Both the position numbers and the translations under genes were made by a program. A stretch of 64,000 bases of DNA from TTA-H9 sp002071415 (GTDB lineage Bacteria; Bacteroidota; Bacteroidia; Bacteroidales; TTA-H9): positions 62,001 to 126,000 of the forward strand of contig DAONSX010000001.1 in the NCBI GenBank assembly GCA_035411425.1, read 5' to 3'. The notes under the pieces were generated by a model. The model was given only the letters and a program-made list of their open reading frames with translations, was not told the origin of the DNA and made no database searches. Shown here one piece after another: positions 53,584 to 63,524 of this stretch. Every line of letters starts with the position of its first letter. Within the stretch, counting starts at the first letter, position 1.

Positions 53584-55221
53584 CTATTCGAGGTATTTTC
53601 CAACAATAGGCATTCTGCGTCCACTACCGAACGCCTTCTTCGATACCCTGAGGACAGGAGGCGCTTGATATCGTTTATACTCGTTGGAATTTACCATTTT
53701 TAGAATTCGAAGCACCAATGCTGAATCATGACCCTGAGCGATGATTTCTGTCGGTCCTTGCTGTTCCTCTATATAGAGACGAAGAATGGGATCCAGAATT
53801 TCGTATAAGGGCAATGAGTCACTGTCTTTCTGGTTAGGGCGCAATTCTGCCGAAGGTGGTTTTAAAAGGGTACTCTCGGGGATGATAGGGCTTTTGCAAT
53901 TGATATAATGAGCAAGAGCATAAACATCTGTTTTATAGACATCGCCCAAAACCGATAATCCTCCGCACATATCGCCATAAAGTGTACCATAACCCACGGC
54001 AAGTTCGCTTTTATTTGAAGTATTGAGCAAAATATGGCCAAATTTATTCGAAAAAGCCATCAGGATAATTCCTCTAAGGCGCGCCTGAAGATTTTCTTCG
54101 GTGACATCGGAAGGCATTTTCTTGAAAAAATATTCAAATGTGTTTTCTAAACTTTTATACGCCTTATCGATGCTTATTATTTCAAAATCAACCTCTAATC
54201 GTTGAGATAATAGAATAGCGTCAGTAATACTTTGAGGTGCGGTATAGTGAGAGGGTAGAATGAGAGCCTTTACATGATCATTCCCAAGTGCTTCCTTTGC
54301 TAAAACCAGCACCAATGCCGAATCTATTCCGCCCGAAAGTCCTAGAATGGCATTTTTCAGGTTTAATTTGCCAAAATATTCCTGTATGCCAAAAACCAGT
54401 GCATCATGTATCATTTCTATACGTGAAAGGGGATAATGAGGCAGGGCATTGGATATCGAATGGAGTTTTTTGGTATCGACAATCACCATGTCTTCGGCAA
54501 AAAGTTTCATGCGTGCTACGATATCTCCATAAATGTCAATAACCATCGAATCTCCGTCGAATATCAAATCGGTATGTGCGCCCACCTGATTGACGTAAAT
54601 AAGAGGTATTTGGGATCTTACGGTGTTTTCTTTCAGTATTTTCGGCCTCAGCTCCGTTTGATTGTCGTGAAATGGTGAAGCCGAAATATTCACCATAAGC
54701 GATGGATTTAATTTAAGTAGTTCATCCTGTGGTTTGCATAAATAAAGTGGGTTATTGTCGGTATCAAGTAAATCCTCGCAGATGCAAAGCGCAATTCTTT
54801 CACCTCTAAATTCAAAAACATCGAACTGCTGGTTGGGTTCAAAGTAGCGATATTCATCGAATATATCATCATCAGGGAGCAAGGTTTTGCGTTGAATGCC
54901 AAGAACTTGTCCTTCATATAATAAAAGTGCAGCATTAAACAAGGGTTTCCCTTTCCTTGTTTCGTTTTTTATGGGACTTCCCACAATGGCAGCAATATCT
55001 CGACAGGCTCGACTAATTTTCTGAACCGATTCTTCGCATTTTTCTATAAAATCATCGAATTCTAATAAATCTTTTGGGGGATACCCACATACTGAGAGTT
55101 CGGAAAAAATAGCCAGCGAAGCTCCTTTTGATTTTGCTTCCTGTATAGATTGGATGATTTTTTTTGTGTTTCCTTCGAAGTCACCAATGATGTAATTGAG
55201 TTGAATCAGAGCTATCTTCAT
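53584..55221 (-). CDS. nadE: Glutamine-hydrolysing NAD+ synthase
   Basis: 545 residues from ATG 55221 (MKIALIQLNY); the upstream in-frame extension overlaps the next gene's 3' end and is rejected. N-terminal nitrilase-type glutaminase with triad E41 (SELSVCGYPP), K112 (RKTLLPDDD) and C148 (CICEDLL). C-terminal synthetase with P-loop GLSGGIDSAL (~280) and TSNKSELAVGYGTLYGDM. Amidates NaAD to NAD+ in the cytosol. The barrel gene upstream ends 25 bp away. Confidence 0.95.
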   Translation of the reverse strand: MKIALIQLNYIIGDFEGNTKKIIQSIQEAKSKGASLAIFSELSVCGYPPKDLLEFDDFIEKCEESVQKISRACRDIAAIVGSPIKNETRKGKPLFNAALLLYEGQVLGIQRKTLLPDDDIFDEYRYFEPNQQFDVFEFRGERIALCICEDLLDTDNNPLYLCKPQDELLKLNPSLMVNISASPFHDNQTELRPKILKENTVRSQIPLIYVNQVGAHTDLIFDGDSMVIDIYGDIVARMKLFAEDMVIVDTKKLHSISNALPHYPLSRIEMIHDALVFGIQEYFGKLNLKNAILGLSGGIDSALVLVLAKEALGNDHVKALILPSHYTAPQSITDAILLSQRLEVDFEIISIDKAYKSLENTFEYFFKKMPSDVTEENLQARLRGIILMAFSNKFGHILLNTSNKSELAVGYGTLYGDMCGGLSVLGDVYKTDVYALAHYINCKSPIIPESTLLKPPSAELRPNQKDSDSLPLYEILDPILRLYIEEQQGPTEIIAQGHDSALVLRILKMVNSNEYKRYQAPPVLRVSKKAFGSGRRMPIVGKYLE

Positions 55222-55246
55222 AAGATCCGATCTAACGCTTTGATTA

Positions 55247-55969
55247 TTAGAAAAATAAAGCCAAAGAAAGTTCCAAATAATTGGCAATCCCATCTTCCGA
55301 AGCATTTACTGAAGGATGGGAGTTATAATCGGAAAAGATATCCGTAAATGAATTATTGAAACCCAATCCAATCATGATAAAGGTGGATTGATCGAAGTGG
55401 TATTCGAATCCACCTCCAACAAAAATGGAGAGTTTCATAGCATTTAGAGCCGATGAAACATCGGGTTCGTTTTTCAAGGTCGTTCCCTGTTGGGAATAAA
55501 AAATATCGTTAGCATGGGCTCTTAGTTTAAAAGCAGGCACTAAACCCATATCTCCATAAAATCGAGTGTTTTTTTTGGGTAGTGTTTTCATCTTGAATAG
55601 TAAAGGAATTTCAAGATAACGATAGCTATAATTGCGGTAGACCTTTCCGAGAATCAATGTAGTATCACCTATTCCATTAGTCTTAGGTTTGGGTATTGGA
55701 TAGTTTACCGGGTAGCAAATTTTACCTCCTTGATAACTTAATCCAAACCCGCTGGAAAAGAAATAATTATCTCGAAGATTGATGTCAGCAATTAAACCCC
55801 ACGTGAATCCAATTTTTCCACCATCGTTTTTATAGTTTCGCGTTTCAGGATTTATCCAGGTGTAATTTGGACTGACTTTTATTCCAAATTGATACTTCTT
55901 TTCGCTTTGTTGGCCAAAAATATTCAGAGCCGCAACCATCACAAGCAATAACCCGATAAACTTTTTCAT
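55247..55969 (-). CDS. Outer-membrane beta-barrel protein (PorT-like family)
   Basis: 240 residues from ATG 55969. Signal peptide MKKFIGLLLVMVAALNIFGQ; then a small OMP_b-brl_2-type barrel: FGIKVSPNYTWINPE, FFSSGFGLSYQGGK, YRYLEIPLLFKMKT and the terminal LELSLALFF with C-terminal Phe. The same general family contains PorT of the T9SS, but family membership is broad and the specific role is unknown. Confidence 0.82.
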   Translation of the reverse strand: MKKFIGLLLVMVAALNIFGQQSEKKYQFGIKVSPNYTWINPETRNYKNDGGKIGFTWGLIADINLRDNYFFSSGFGLSYQGGKICYPVNYPIPKPKTNGIGDTTLILGKVYRNYSYRYLEIPLLFKMKTLPKKNTRFYGDMGLVPAFKLRAHANDIFYSQQGTTLKNEPDVSSALNAMKLSIFVGGGFEYHFDQSTFIMIGLGFNNSFTDIFSDYNSHPSVNASEDGIANYLELSLALFF

Positions 55970-55987
55970 GGTAGTTTGAATTTTAAA

Positions 55988-55995
55988 CAAAGATA
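55988..55995 (-). promoter_or_regulatory. -7 element (TATCTTTG) of the barrel-nadE pair
   Basis: TAnnTTTG on the minus strand, leader ~13 nt to the ATG at 55969; excludes the in-frame start at 56002. Confidence 0.5.
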
Positions 55996-56321
55996 CAGGC
56001 ATTTATTGATTTATAAAGGTTGAAATAAAAGTATTGTTTTGTTCCCTGTAATGTAGGTGGTGAATAAGATGCCTGTGACCCGGTACGAAGGTGAAATTCA
56101 AGATAACAAATGACAATTGCTGATGAAACATTGAGGGTAAATAAGCCCAACGATATTGGTGTTTTTGTGGTTCCGACATTTTTTTTCTGGAATTTCACGG
56201 CTTGGCGAAGAGAAAGTTCCCCCAAATACATAAAAAAAGCTCGCCGTTCTTTATTTCCACATCCTGTATTTCCATTATCTTTATATAAATTTTATGGCCA
56301 TTTGATATTTTATATAATTCA
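55996..56321. other. Divergent intergenic region upstream of the GH16 gene
   Basis: About 320 bp; no gene, RNA or clear promoter for the GH16 gene recognised. An overlapping 71-codon frame has no coding character. Confidence 0.45.
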
Positions 56322-58127
56322 GTGAATTTCAAAACGATAATCTTTCTTTCGGCTTTATTGCTGGTTAACTTTTACGGCATGACACAAGTGAGGGTGAAGG
56401 TCTGGTCGGATGAATTTAATTATAGCGGCCTGCCCGATACTAATCTTTGGGGATATGATGTTGGAGCTGGTGGATGGGGGAACAACGAATCTCAATATTA
56501 CACGGATCATCGTTGGTTAAATGCAAGGGCCGAAAGTGGTAAGCTGATTATTGAAGCAAGAAAAGAAAATTTTGAAGACTGTGAATATACCTCGGCAAGG
56601 CTTGTTACGCGCAACAAGGGAGATTGGAAATATGGTCGCATCGAGGTATCTGCTCGATTACCGCATGGTCGAGGCACATGGCCAGCCATCTGGATGTTGC
56701 CTACCGATTGGGTTTATGGCAGTTGGGTTAAAAGTGGTGAAATCGACATCATGGAATACGTTGGTTCCGATCCTGGTATAGTTCATGGCACTATTCATAC
56801 ACAAGCCTATAATCATATTATTGGCACACAAAAGACGGATACATTTTATGTTCCTGATGCCGAAACCAACTTCCATCTCTATGCCATTGAATGGACAGAA
56901 GAAAAAATAGATTTCTTCGTAGATGATGAAAAATATTTCAGTTTCTATAACGAACATACGGGTTACACTACTTGGCCCTTCGATCAGCGCTTTCATTTAT
57001 TATTGAATATTGCCGTTGGCGGAAGCTGGGGAGGACAACAAGGAATAGACCCAGATATCTGGCCACAAAAAATGTGGGTAGATTATGTAAGAGTTTTTCA
57101 GAATATTCCTTTTGAGGAAATTCATATTGAAGGTCCATGCTGCCTTCAGGCCGGACAAGCTAATGCTGTTTTTGAAATTCAAGATATAGAAGGAGCTATA
57201 TTTCATTGGACTGTTCCTGAAGGAGCTACTATAGAATCGGGACAGGGGACTCATAAAATCAAGGTAACATGGGGAAATGATGAAGAAAATGTAAAATGTG
57301 AAGTCATTCATCCTCATGCTGGCGGAATTTATTCGAAGGAGGTATTCATTGCTCTTGCTCCTGTTTATTCGAGGTATGATCTCACCAATTTTGCCATTCA
57401 GGATACTGAAGGATGGACAATTACCGCTAATCCACCTAATCAAGTCAATATCTTCAAGCAAGATACCTTGATGCAACTCAATTATTCAATATTTCCAAAT
57501 GCGGGTAAACCTTATCTGGAATATACTTTTCCTACAATTGTAGATATGAACCAGCATCCTCATCTGAACGTGTTTCTGAAGACTTTTAATAAAAGTGGTA
57601 CTGCAGCGACAAAGATCGAACTTTTCGATTCTCGAAAGCGATTCACCGATGTTGATCCCGGATTTTCGATTCTGCCTTTGCAACTTTCAGGCGAAATTCA
57701 AGCCTTCCATTTCGATTTTACTAACCATTGGAACACCAATCTACCCTTTCCAAATTCCAAGGTAGATTCCAACTGTATTTCAGGCTTGAGAATATACTTG
57801 GATACACCTGGTTCCGAATGTCCCTGCTTCGATTCGCTCTGGATATCGAGAATCGAAATCAGCAAGGAAAATTATTTGGGAATCAGCAACCGACAATCTG
57901 AGCCCTTCATTCGTTTTTATCCCAATCCTTTTCGACAAACTCTTTACATAAAATCGAGTAAAAACTTTCCCGATCATTTTTATATCTTTGACCTCACAGG
58001 TAGAGAAGTTTTTCATACAATTATCAATCAACCCGTCAACCTTCTCTCTCTCGATTTTCTCAACCCGGGTGTTTATTTGGGTGTTTTGAAAAATTCAAGA
58101 TATCGCCAGTATATTATCAAACAATAA
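56322..58127 (+). CDS. Secreted GH16 beta-glucanase (laminarinase-like) with T9SS sorting domain
   Basis: 601 residues, GTG start. Signal peptide to ~21. GH16 catalytic domain ~24-268 with the ExDxxE motif GEIDIMEYVG (nucleophile E140, E145 acid/base), WPAIWMLP and LNIAVGGSWGG, closest in pattern to beta-1,3-glucanases. A PKD/Ig-like module (~270-345), a jelly-roll, carbohydrate-binding-like module (~350-515) and a type-A T9SS domain (~520-601, FIRFYPNPFRQTLYIKS) follow. Exported to hydrolyse laminarin-type glucan outside the cell. No SusCD pair or other CAZyme is adjacent. Confidence 0.93.
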   Translation: MNFKTIIFLSALLLVNFYGMTQVRVKVWSDEFNYSGLPDTNLWGYDVGAGGWGNNESQYYTDHRWLNARAESGKLIIEARKENFEDCEYTSARLVTRNKGDWKYGRIEVSARLPHGRGTWPAIWMLPTDWVYGSWVKSGEIDIMEYVGSDPGIVHGTIHTQAYNHIIGTQKTDTFYVPDAETNFHLYAIEWTEEKIDFFVDDEKYFSFYNEHTGYTTWPFDQRFHLLLNIAVGGSWGGQQGIDPDIWPQKMWVDYVRVFQNIPFEEIHIEGPCCLQAGQANAVFEIQDIEGAIFHWTVPEGATIESGQGTHKIKVTWGNDEENVKCEVIHPHAGGIYSKEVFIALAPVYSRYDLTNFAIQDTEGWTITANPPNQVNIFKQDTLMQLNYSIFPNAGKPYLEYTFPTIVDMNQHPHLNVFLKTFNKSGTAATKIELFDSRKRFTDVDPGFSILPLQLSGEIQAFHFDFTNHWNTNLPFPNSKVDSNCISGLRIYLDTPGSECPCFDSLWISRIEISKENYLGISNRQSEPFIRFYPNPFRQTLYIKSSKNFPDHFYIFDLTGREVFHTIINQPVNLLSLDFLNPGVYLGVLKNSRYRQYIIKQ

Positions 58128-58496
58128 TTTATTGCTCCTTATAGACTTATAGACTCATTATTGTTTATCAACCAACAATATGGTTTTCTGGTAAATAATA
58201 TTACAGCTATTCTTTATTAAAATAATCAAAACCAAATACTTAGATAGAGATTTATCTGTGACTTTCTTAAAATGAACTTTTAAACGAGTAAGCTTTGAAA
58301 TAGATTTCACGATTGAAAAGGAGGATAATTTACTCGAAGGACCTGCTAAGCCAGAATCATAAATTGATTAATTTTTAATCAATATTTTTTAATCATCTCA
58401 ATGAAATTTTGGTGAAATGATTTCAAAATTGAGCAAAATAAGAAAATCTGTATTAATTTAGATGAGCTCAATTTGATGTAAAATTAATCAAAAAAT
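58128..58496. other. AT-rich upstream region of the DnaE-like gene
   Basis: 369 bp without a gene. It holds a perfect 9-bp inverted repeat (58363-58383) and repeated TTAATCA motifs described separately. No -7 match was found. Confidence 0.5.
58363..58383. repeat. Perfect inverted repeat ATTGATTAA-TTT-TTAATCAAT
   Basis: 9-bp arms with a 3-nt spacer. Further TTAATCA copies at 58389-58395 and 58484-58490, the last just before the start codon. Confidence 0.5.
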
Positions 58497-61445
58497 ATGC
58501 TGAGGATTGCGCATTCTTACTATAGTCTGAGATATGGAACTCTTTCCGTAGAAGATTTGGTCGAATTAGGTGCCGAGGCAGGGTTAAAGCGTCTAGTGCT
58601 GGCCGATATCAATAACACGGTAGGTTTGCCCGATTTTGTAAAAGCCTGTCATCGAGCGGACATATTACCCATAGCCGGTATGGATATCTTTAAGGAGAAT
58701 CATCGGCTTTACACCTTGATAGCACGGAATGCAAATGGTTTTCGGGAGATGAATGAATTTATAAGCCAGTACAACAGCCAGCAAATTCCGTATCCTGACG
58801 AAGCTCCCGAGATGAAGGAAGTTATTGTGATTTATCCTTTTAGCAAGGCATTTACCCGACCTTTCAGCCCTCATGAATTTATTGGCATACGACCAAGCGA
58901 ACTGAACCGCCTGATATTTTCACCTCTGCGCAACCAAGTCGATCACCTGCTTGCCATTCAATACATCACTTTTGCCAATGATGAGGGATATGAGATTCAT
59001 CGAAATTTCAGAGCCATCGACAATAACATTTTACTTAGCAAGCTAAGTTCAGATTTATTGGCGGCAAAAGACGAGAGGTTGCTCGTGCCTGAGGCGAGCC
59101 AGAACTTTTTGAGAGATCACGAAGCGCTGGTGCAACATACCGAAAGAGTCTCAGAAAGTTGGCAGATAGATTTTGATTTTATGACTTCGAAGAATAAAAA
59201 AACCTTCACGGGGAACAGGGAAGACGACAAGGTTTTGTTGGAAAAACTTGCGCTGGAAGGAATGGTTTATCGCTACGGAAAGGGGAATGCCGAAGCCGAG
59301 CAGCGAGTGCGATCGGAACTCGAAATTATTCATCGTTTAGGTTTTTCGGCTTATTTCCTCATTGCTTGGGATATAATACGTTACAGCATGTCGTTAGGGT
59401 TTTATCATGTAGGGCGTGGCAGTGGGGCCAACAGCGTCGTAGCTTATTGCCTGCGCATCACCGACGTGGATCCTATAGAGCTGAATCTTTATTTTGAGCG
59501 TTTTATCAATCCCAAACGGAGCAGTCCACCCGATTTCGACATAGATTATTCGTGGAAGGACAGAGATACGGTGATTGACTATATCTTCAAACGATATGGT
59601 CGTCAGCATACGGCTTTGTTGGGGAGTATGTCCACTTTTCGCGATCGCTCCATCTATCGGGAATTAGGGAAAGTTTATGGGCTTCCCAAACATGAAATCG
59701 ATGAGCTGGCCGAACATCCGGAATTCAGAATTCAACGCGACCATATTGCCCGACACATACATGAGATTGCCTGCAAAATAGCGGATTTCCCCAATATCCG
59801 CTCCATTCATGCAGGAGGTATTCTTATTTCGGAAGAACCTATTACTGCCTATACCGCGCTTGATTTGCCCCCCAAGGGATTTTTAACAACGCAGTGGGAT
59901 ATGTATGTAGCCGAAAGCCTTGGATTCGAGAAGCTTGACATTCTGAGCCAAAGAGGTATAGGACACATTAAAGAGTGTGCCGATATTGTACTTCAAAACC
60001 GCGGTCTCAAAATCGATGTTCATCAAGTCGATCAATTCAAGGCCGACCCTTTGGTTCGCGAAAAAATACGTAATGGAGAAACTATGGGATGTTTTTACAT
60101 AGAAAGTCCAGCTATGCGAGGTTTGCTCAAGAAACTTGCCTGCGACAATTACTTGAGCCTTGTAGCAGCCAGCAGCATCATTCGTCCGGGGGTTGCACGT
60201 TCAGGCATGATGCGTGAATATATCTACCGTTTTCATCATCCCAACGAGTTCTCGTATATTCATCCCATCATGAAAGAACAATTGGCCGAGACCTATGGCG
60301 TGATGGTTTATCAAGAAGATGTATTGAAGGTTTGCCATCATTTTGCCGGGCTCGACCTTGCCGATGCCGATGTACTGCGCAGGGCCATGAGCGGAAAGTT
60401 CCGCGGGAAAAAGGAAATGGCACGCATAGTAGATAGATTTTTTAGCAACTGTCGTGAACGTGGATACCCCGAGGATATCATCGCAGAAGTTTGGCGGCAA
60501 ATAGCATCCTTTGCCGGTTATTCTTTCTCGAAGGCTCATTCGGCATCGTATGCGGTCGAAAGTTACCAAAGCCTCTATCTGAAAGCCCATTTCCCCTTAG
60601 AATTTATGGTAGCCGTCATCAACAACTTTGGCGGATTCTATTCCACCTGGGTTTATTTTAATGAAGCTCGTCGCTATGGTGCTCGAATTGAACTGCCCTG
60701 CGTAAACAAGAGTCGAGTGGTTACCTCGATAGAGGGAAACACCATTTACATTGGATTCATCCATATCGAAAACCTCGAACGTGATTTTTCGCAACTTATC
60801 GTAAGCGAAAGAGAAAGAAATGGCCTTTATCTTGACCTGGCCGATTTTATCGAACGCACTCAGGCCAAACTGGAGCAAACCCTTCTGCTAATCCGCACAG
60901 GAGCTCTTAGATTTACCGGAAAAACGAAAGCCAATCTGATGTGGGAAGCACATATCTTCCTGAATAAAAAAAATTCTCAGGCTTCTTCTCAACCTCCCTT
61001 ATTCAAAATTTCTGCACGACCTTTCCAGCTTCCTGCTCTTCCTTCCAATTCGCTTGAAGATGCCTACGACGAAATAGAACTTCTTGGTTTCCCCGTTACC
61101 GTGTCTTATTTCGATATGCTACAAACCCGTTTTCGTGGAGAAGTAATAAGCCGAAACATGATACAGCATGTCGGCAAAACCGTAAGAATGCTCGGATATT
61201 TAGTTACACTCAAATATGTACGTACCGTTAAAAACGAATTGATGCATTTTGGAACCTTTGTAGATGCCGAAGGTGAACTCTTCGAAACCGTCCACTTCCC
61301 CAACTCGCTCAAGCAATATCCCTTTCATGGAAAGGCCATGTATCTGCTCGCAGGAACCATTACCGAAGAATTTCAACATCCCTCGCTCACCATTACTAAA
61401 ATGGCAAAATTGCCTTTTCAGCCCGATCCTCGACATAAAAATTAA
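58497..61445 (+). CDS. dnaE: Short DnaE-type DNA polymerase III alpha subunit (DnaE2-like)
   Basis: 982 residues, shorter than replicative DnaE (~1150-1250). The N-terminal PHP domain is degenerate: AHSYYSLRYG replaces HxHSxYS and LADINN replaces TDH. The C-family polymerase core has GRGSGANSVVAYCL and the catalytic PDFDID (345-350), then LDILSQRG, and EDVLKVCHHFAGLDLADADVLRRAMSGK in the fingers. It ends after an OB-fold (~870-980) and lacks the tau-binding tail. This length suggests a DnaE2-like accessory or translesion polymerase; no imuA/imuB partner is in view. Confidence 0.88.
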   Translation: MLRIAHSYYSLRYGTLSVEDLVELGAEAGLKRLVLADINNTVGLPDFVKACHRADILPIAGMDIFKENHRLYTLIARNANGFREMNEFISQYNSQQIPYPDEAPEMKEVIVIYPFSKAFTRPFSPHEFIGIRPSELNRLIFSPLRNQVDHLLAIQYITFANDEGYEIHRNFRAIDNNILLSKLSSDLLAAKDERLLVPEASQNFLRDHEALVQHTERVSESWQIDFDFMTSKNKKTFTGNREDDKVLLEKLALEGMVYRYGKGNAEAEQRVRSELEIIHRLGFSAYFLIAWDIIRYSMSLGFYHVGRGSGANSVVAYCLRITDVDPIELNLYFERFINPKRSSPPDFDIDYSWKDRDTVIDYIFKRYGRQHTALLGSMSTFRDRSIYRELGKVYGLPKHEIDELAEHPEFRIQRDHIARHIHEIACKIADFPNIRSIHAGGILISEEPITAYTALDLPPKGFLTTQWDMYVAESLGFEKLDILSQRGIGHIKECADIVLQNRGLKIDVHQVDQFKADPLVREKIRNGETMGCFYIESPAMRGLLKKLACDNYLSLVAASSIIRPGVARSGMMREYIYRFHHPNEFSYIHPIMKEQLAETYGVMVYQEDVLKVCHHFAGLDLADADVLRRAMSGKFRGKKEMARIVDRFFSNCRERGYPEDIIAEVWRQIASFAGYSFSKAHSASYAVESYQSLYLKAHFPLEFMVAVINNFGGFYSTWVYFNEARRYGARIELPCVNKSRVVTSIEGNTIYIGFIHIENLERDFSQLIVSERERNGLYLDLADFIERTQAKLEQTLLLIRTGALRFTGKTKANLMWEAHIFLNKKNSQASSQPPLFKISARPFQLPALPSNSLEDAYDEIELLGFPVTVSYFDMLQTRFRGEVISRNMIQHVGKTVRMLGYLVTLKYVRTVKNELMHFGTFVDAEGELFETVHFPNSLKQYPFHGKAMYLLAGTITEEFQHPSLTITKMAKLPFQPDPRHKN

Positions 61446-61888
61446 ACTATCGAAGGAAACCCGGGTTCGCTTCAGCATCCGCCTGGGTCGAACCACCCTG
61501 GCAAGCTGTATCTTCATGATTTTTCGCAGCTACTTTCTTCGCTTAACAATAGAACTATGTGTTATAACTAAAACCTGACCTTCCCAACATTTCATATCTC
61601 TTGACGGTGTTTCAATAATATCATTAGGTCATCTACCTGCCACTATCGAATCCCCTAACAGGATTAATTATACATAAAATTTTCGCACAACTAACTGATT
61701 GAGGAAGAATCAGTTTATTTGTCATCTAAGGACATTATAGAATAAACTCAACAAATTTAAGTGGAATACAATCTTTTAGAATTAATTTGTTTTTAATGCG
61801 ATTTGCAACTGCTGACATTTTGTGGCTAAATCCAGACTCTGAGCTAAACTTATAGAGAATAAATCTAATCTAATACTTCCTTGAATCC
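61446..61888. other. Intergenic stretch between convergent dnaE and MFS genes
   Basis: 443 bp without a recognisable gene. A 6-bp arm pair GGTTCG/CGAACC with a long loop lies just after dnaE but is too weak to call a terminator. Confidence 0.5.
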
Positions 61889-63280
61889 TTATTTGGCTAA
61901 ATTCTCAGATTTACGAGCCATTGAAGCCCAAACTCCGAGAATGCCCAAAATAACGAAGATGATAAATGTTGTTCGTTGGGAATGGAGGAATAATGACAAA
62001 TTGCCTGCATGAATCTTCGAATTGCCGAGGAAGATATTTATTACTAAAGTTGCAATCCCCATGCTGATCATTTGTCCGGTCAAACGCATAGTACCTACAG
62101 TAGCCGAGGCCACCCCAAGGTATTTCTTTTCTACCGACCCCATAATGGCATTTGTGTTGGGTGAGGTAAACAAACCAAAGCCTATTCCAATCACCCCAAG
62201 AATCACCATTAAATAAATGAGGGATGAATTTGTTCCCAAGGGGATGAGCGCCATAAGACCGAGTGTGATGGTACTCATGCCTGCAGAGGCCAAAATACGA
62301 GGGTCATATACATCCGACATACGGCCCGAAAAATACGACACTATCACCATCATTGCAGGCTGAATCACCAGAATCAAACCCGCATCGCGGGGATTGAGGC
62401 CTTTTACATACTGAAGATATAAGCTCAACATAAAAGTAATGGCAAAAGTAATGGCGTAATTGAGTAAAGCTGCCAGATTCGACATGGCAAAAAGCCGGTT
62501 ATGGCTCAGCAATCGCATATCGAATACGGGAAAATCGGATTGAATTTCTATTTTTACGAAAAAATATAAACCAATTAAAGAAATGAAAGCCAATATGATA
62601 GCCCAGAAATTCGGGAGATGGCTAAAACCATACATAAATGCCGACATGGCGATGATATATAGAATTCCTCCTTTCCAATCAAATTGTTCCGAATGTGGGC
62701 TTTTCCATTCCGTTTTTACGAGAAGAGGCATGGAAATAGCCACGAAAGCCACTGGAATAGCAGTTAAATAGAATATGCTTTGCCAGCCCCAGTTTTTAAC
62801 GAGGAAACCGGCAATAAGAGGACCAAGCGACAGTCCCAAATAAACCGCCATTACGTTAGTACCAATGGCTTTGCCTCTTTCGTTGGCAGGGAAAATATCC
62901 GTAATAATGGCCATATTCGTTCCAAACATCATTGCACCCCCAGCACCCTGAAGCACACGAGAAGCCAATAAAAGCCCCACACTCGGACTCATGGCACAAA
63001 AAATAGAACTCAATGAGAACAAGATGGTCCCACTAAGGAAAACTCTCTTTCGTCCAATGATATCGGCTATTTTCCCCAAAGGAACCATTAAAACAGCCGA
63101 TGACAATAGAAACGACATGGCTACCCAACTCATCATCACAGCATGGAGCCCGAAGTGGGAACCAATTGCAGGTAAAGCAAGATTAATGGATGATCCCATA
63201 AAAGGATTTGCAAACGAGGTAATCAGTATAAGCGTAAGAATCAAATTGCGATGCCGAGTCGGAAGTTCTTTCTCACTCAT
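61889..63280 (-). CDS. MFS drug-type exporter (DHA2/EmrB-like)
   Basis: 463 residues with ~14 predicted helices. Early DHA signatures: FMGSSINLALPAIGSHFG (helix 1), LGKIADIIGRKRVFLSG (loop 2-3 motif A), LLLASRVLQGAGGAMMFGTN (motif B) and AVYLGLSLGPLIAGFLV (motif C, antiporter). H+-driven efflux of small hydrophobic compounds is the family role; substrate unknown. No regulator or HlyD partner adjacent. Confidence 0.9.
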   Translation of the reverse strand: MSEKELPTRHRNLILTLILITSFANPFMGSSINLALPAIGSHFGLHAVMMSWVAMSFLLSSAVLMVPLGKIADIIGRKRVFLSGTILFSLSSIFCAMSPSVGLLLASRVLQGAGGAMMFGTNMAIITDIFPANERGKAIGTNVMAVYLGLSLGPLIAGFLVKNWGWQSIFYLTAIPVAFVAISMPLLVKTEWKSPHSEQFDWKGGILYIIAMSAFMYGFSHLPNFWAIILAFISLIGLYFFVKIEIQSDFPVFDMRLLSHNRLFAMSNLAALLNYAITFAITFMLSLYLQYVKGLNPRDAGLILVIQPAMMVIVSYFSGRMSDVYDPRILASAGMSTITLGLMALIPLGTNSSLIYLMVILGVIGIGFGLFTSPNTNAIMGSVEKKYLGVASATVGTMRLTGQMISMGIATLVINIFLGNSKIHAGNLSLFLHSQRTTFIIFVILGILGVWASMARKSENLAK

Positions 63281-63496
63281 GACAAAGGTTTTGATAAAAT
63301 TACAAGCTTTGAGCCAATGGTTTACTTTATCTTATAGTCTTTACCTTTAATTTTATTCGTAATGCATTATTTATCAATTCATAACAAAAATACAAAGAAG
63401 AGCATTTTTATATTATCATAGTGCAAATCGATACCTGTTATCACTATTGTGATTAGGCTGAAAAATCAAAGTTCGAAATATAAAGAGGCGCCGATG

Positions 63497-63504
63497 TAAA
63501 TTTG
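63497..63504 (+). promoter_or_regulatory. -7 element (TAAATTTG) of the GT2 gene
   Basis: TAnnTTTG, predicted leader ~13-16 nt before ATG 63525; a weak TTCG lies 21-22 bp upstream. Confidence 0.5.
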
Positions 63505-63524
63505 CAAAAATGATGCATAACTGA

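Noticed and set aside
61446..61500. Terminator after the DnaE-like gene (GGTTCG/CGAACC)
   Set aside because: Only 6 bp of stem, a 19-nt loop and no T tract.
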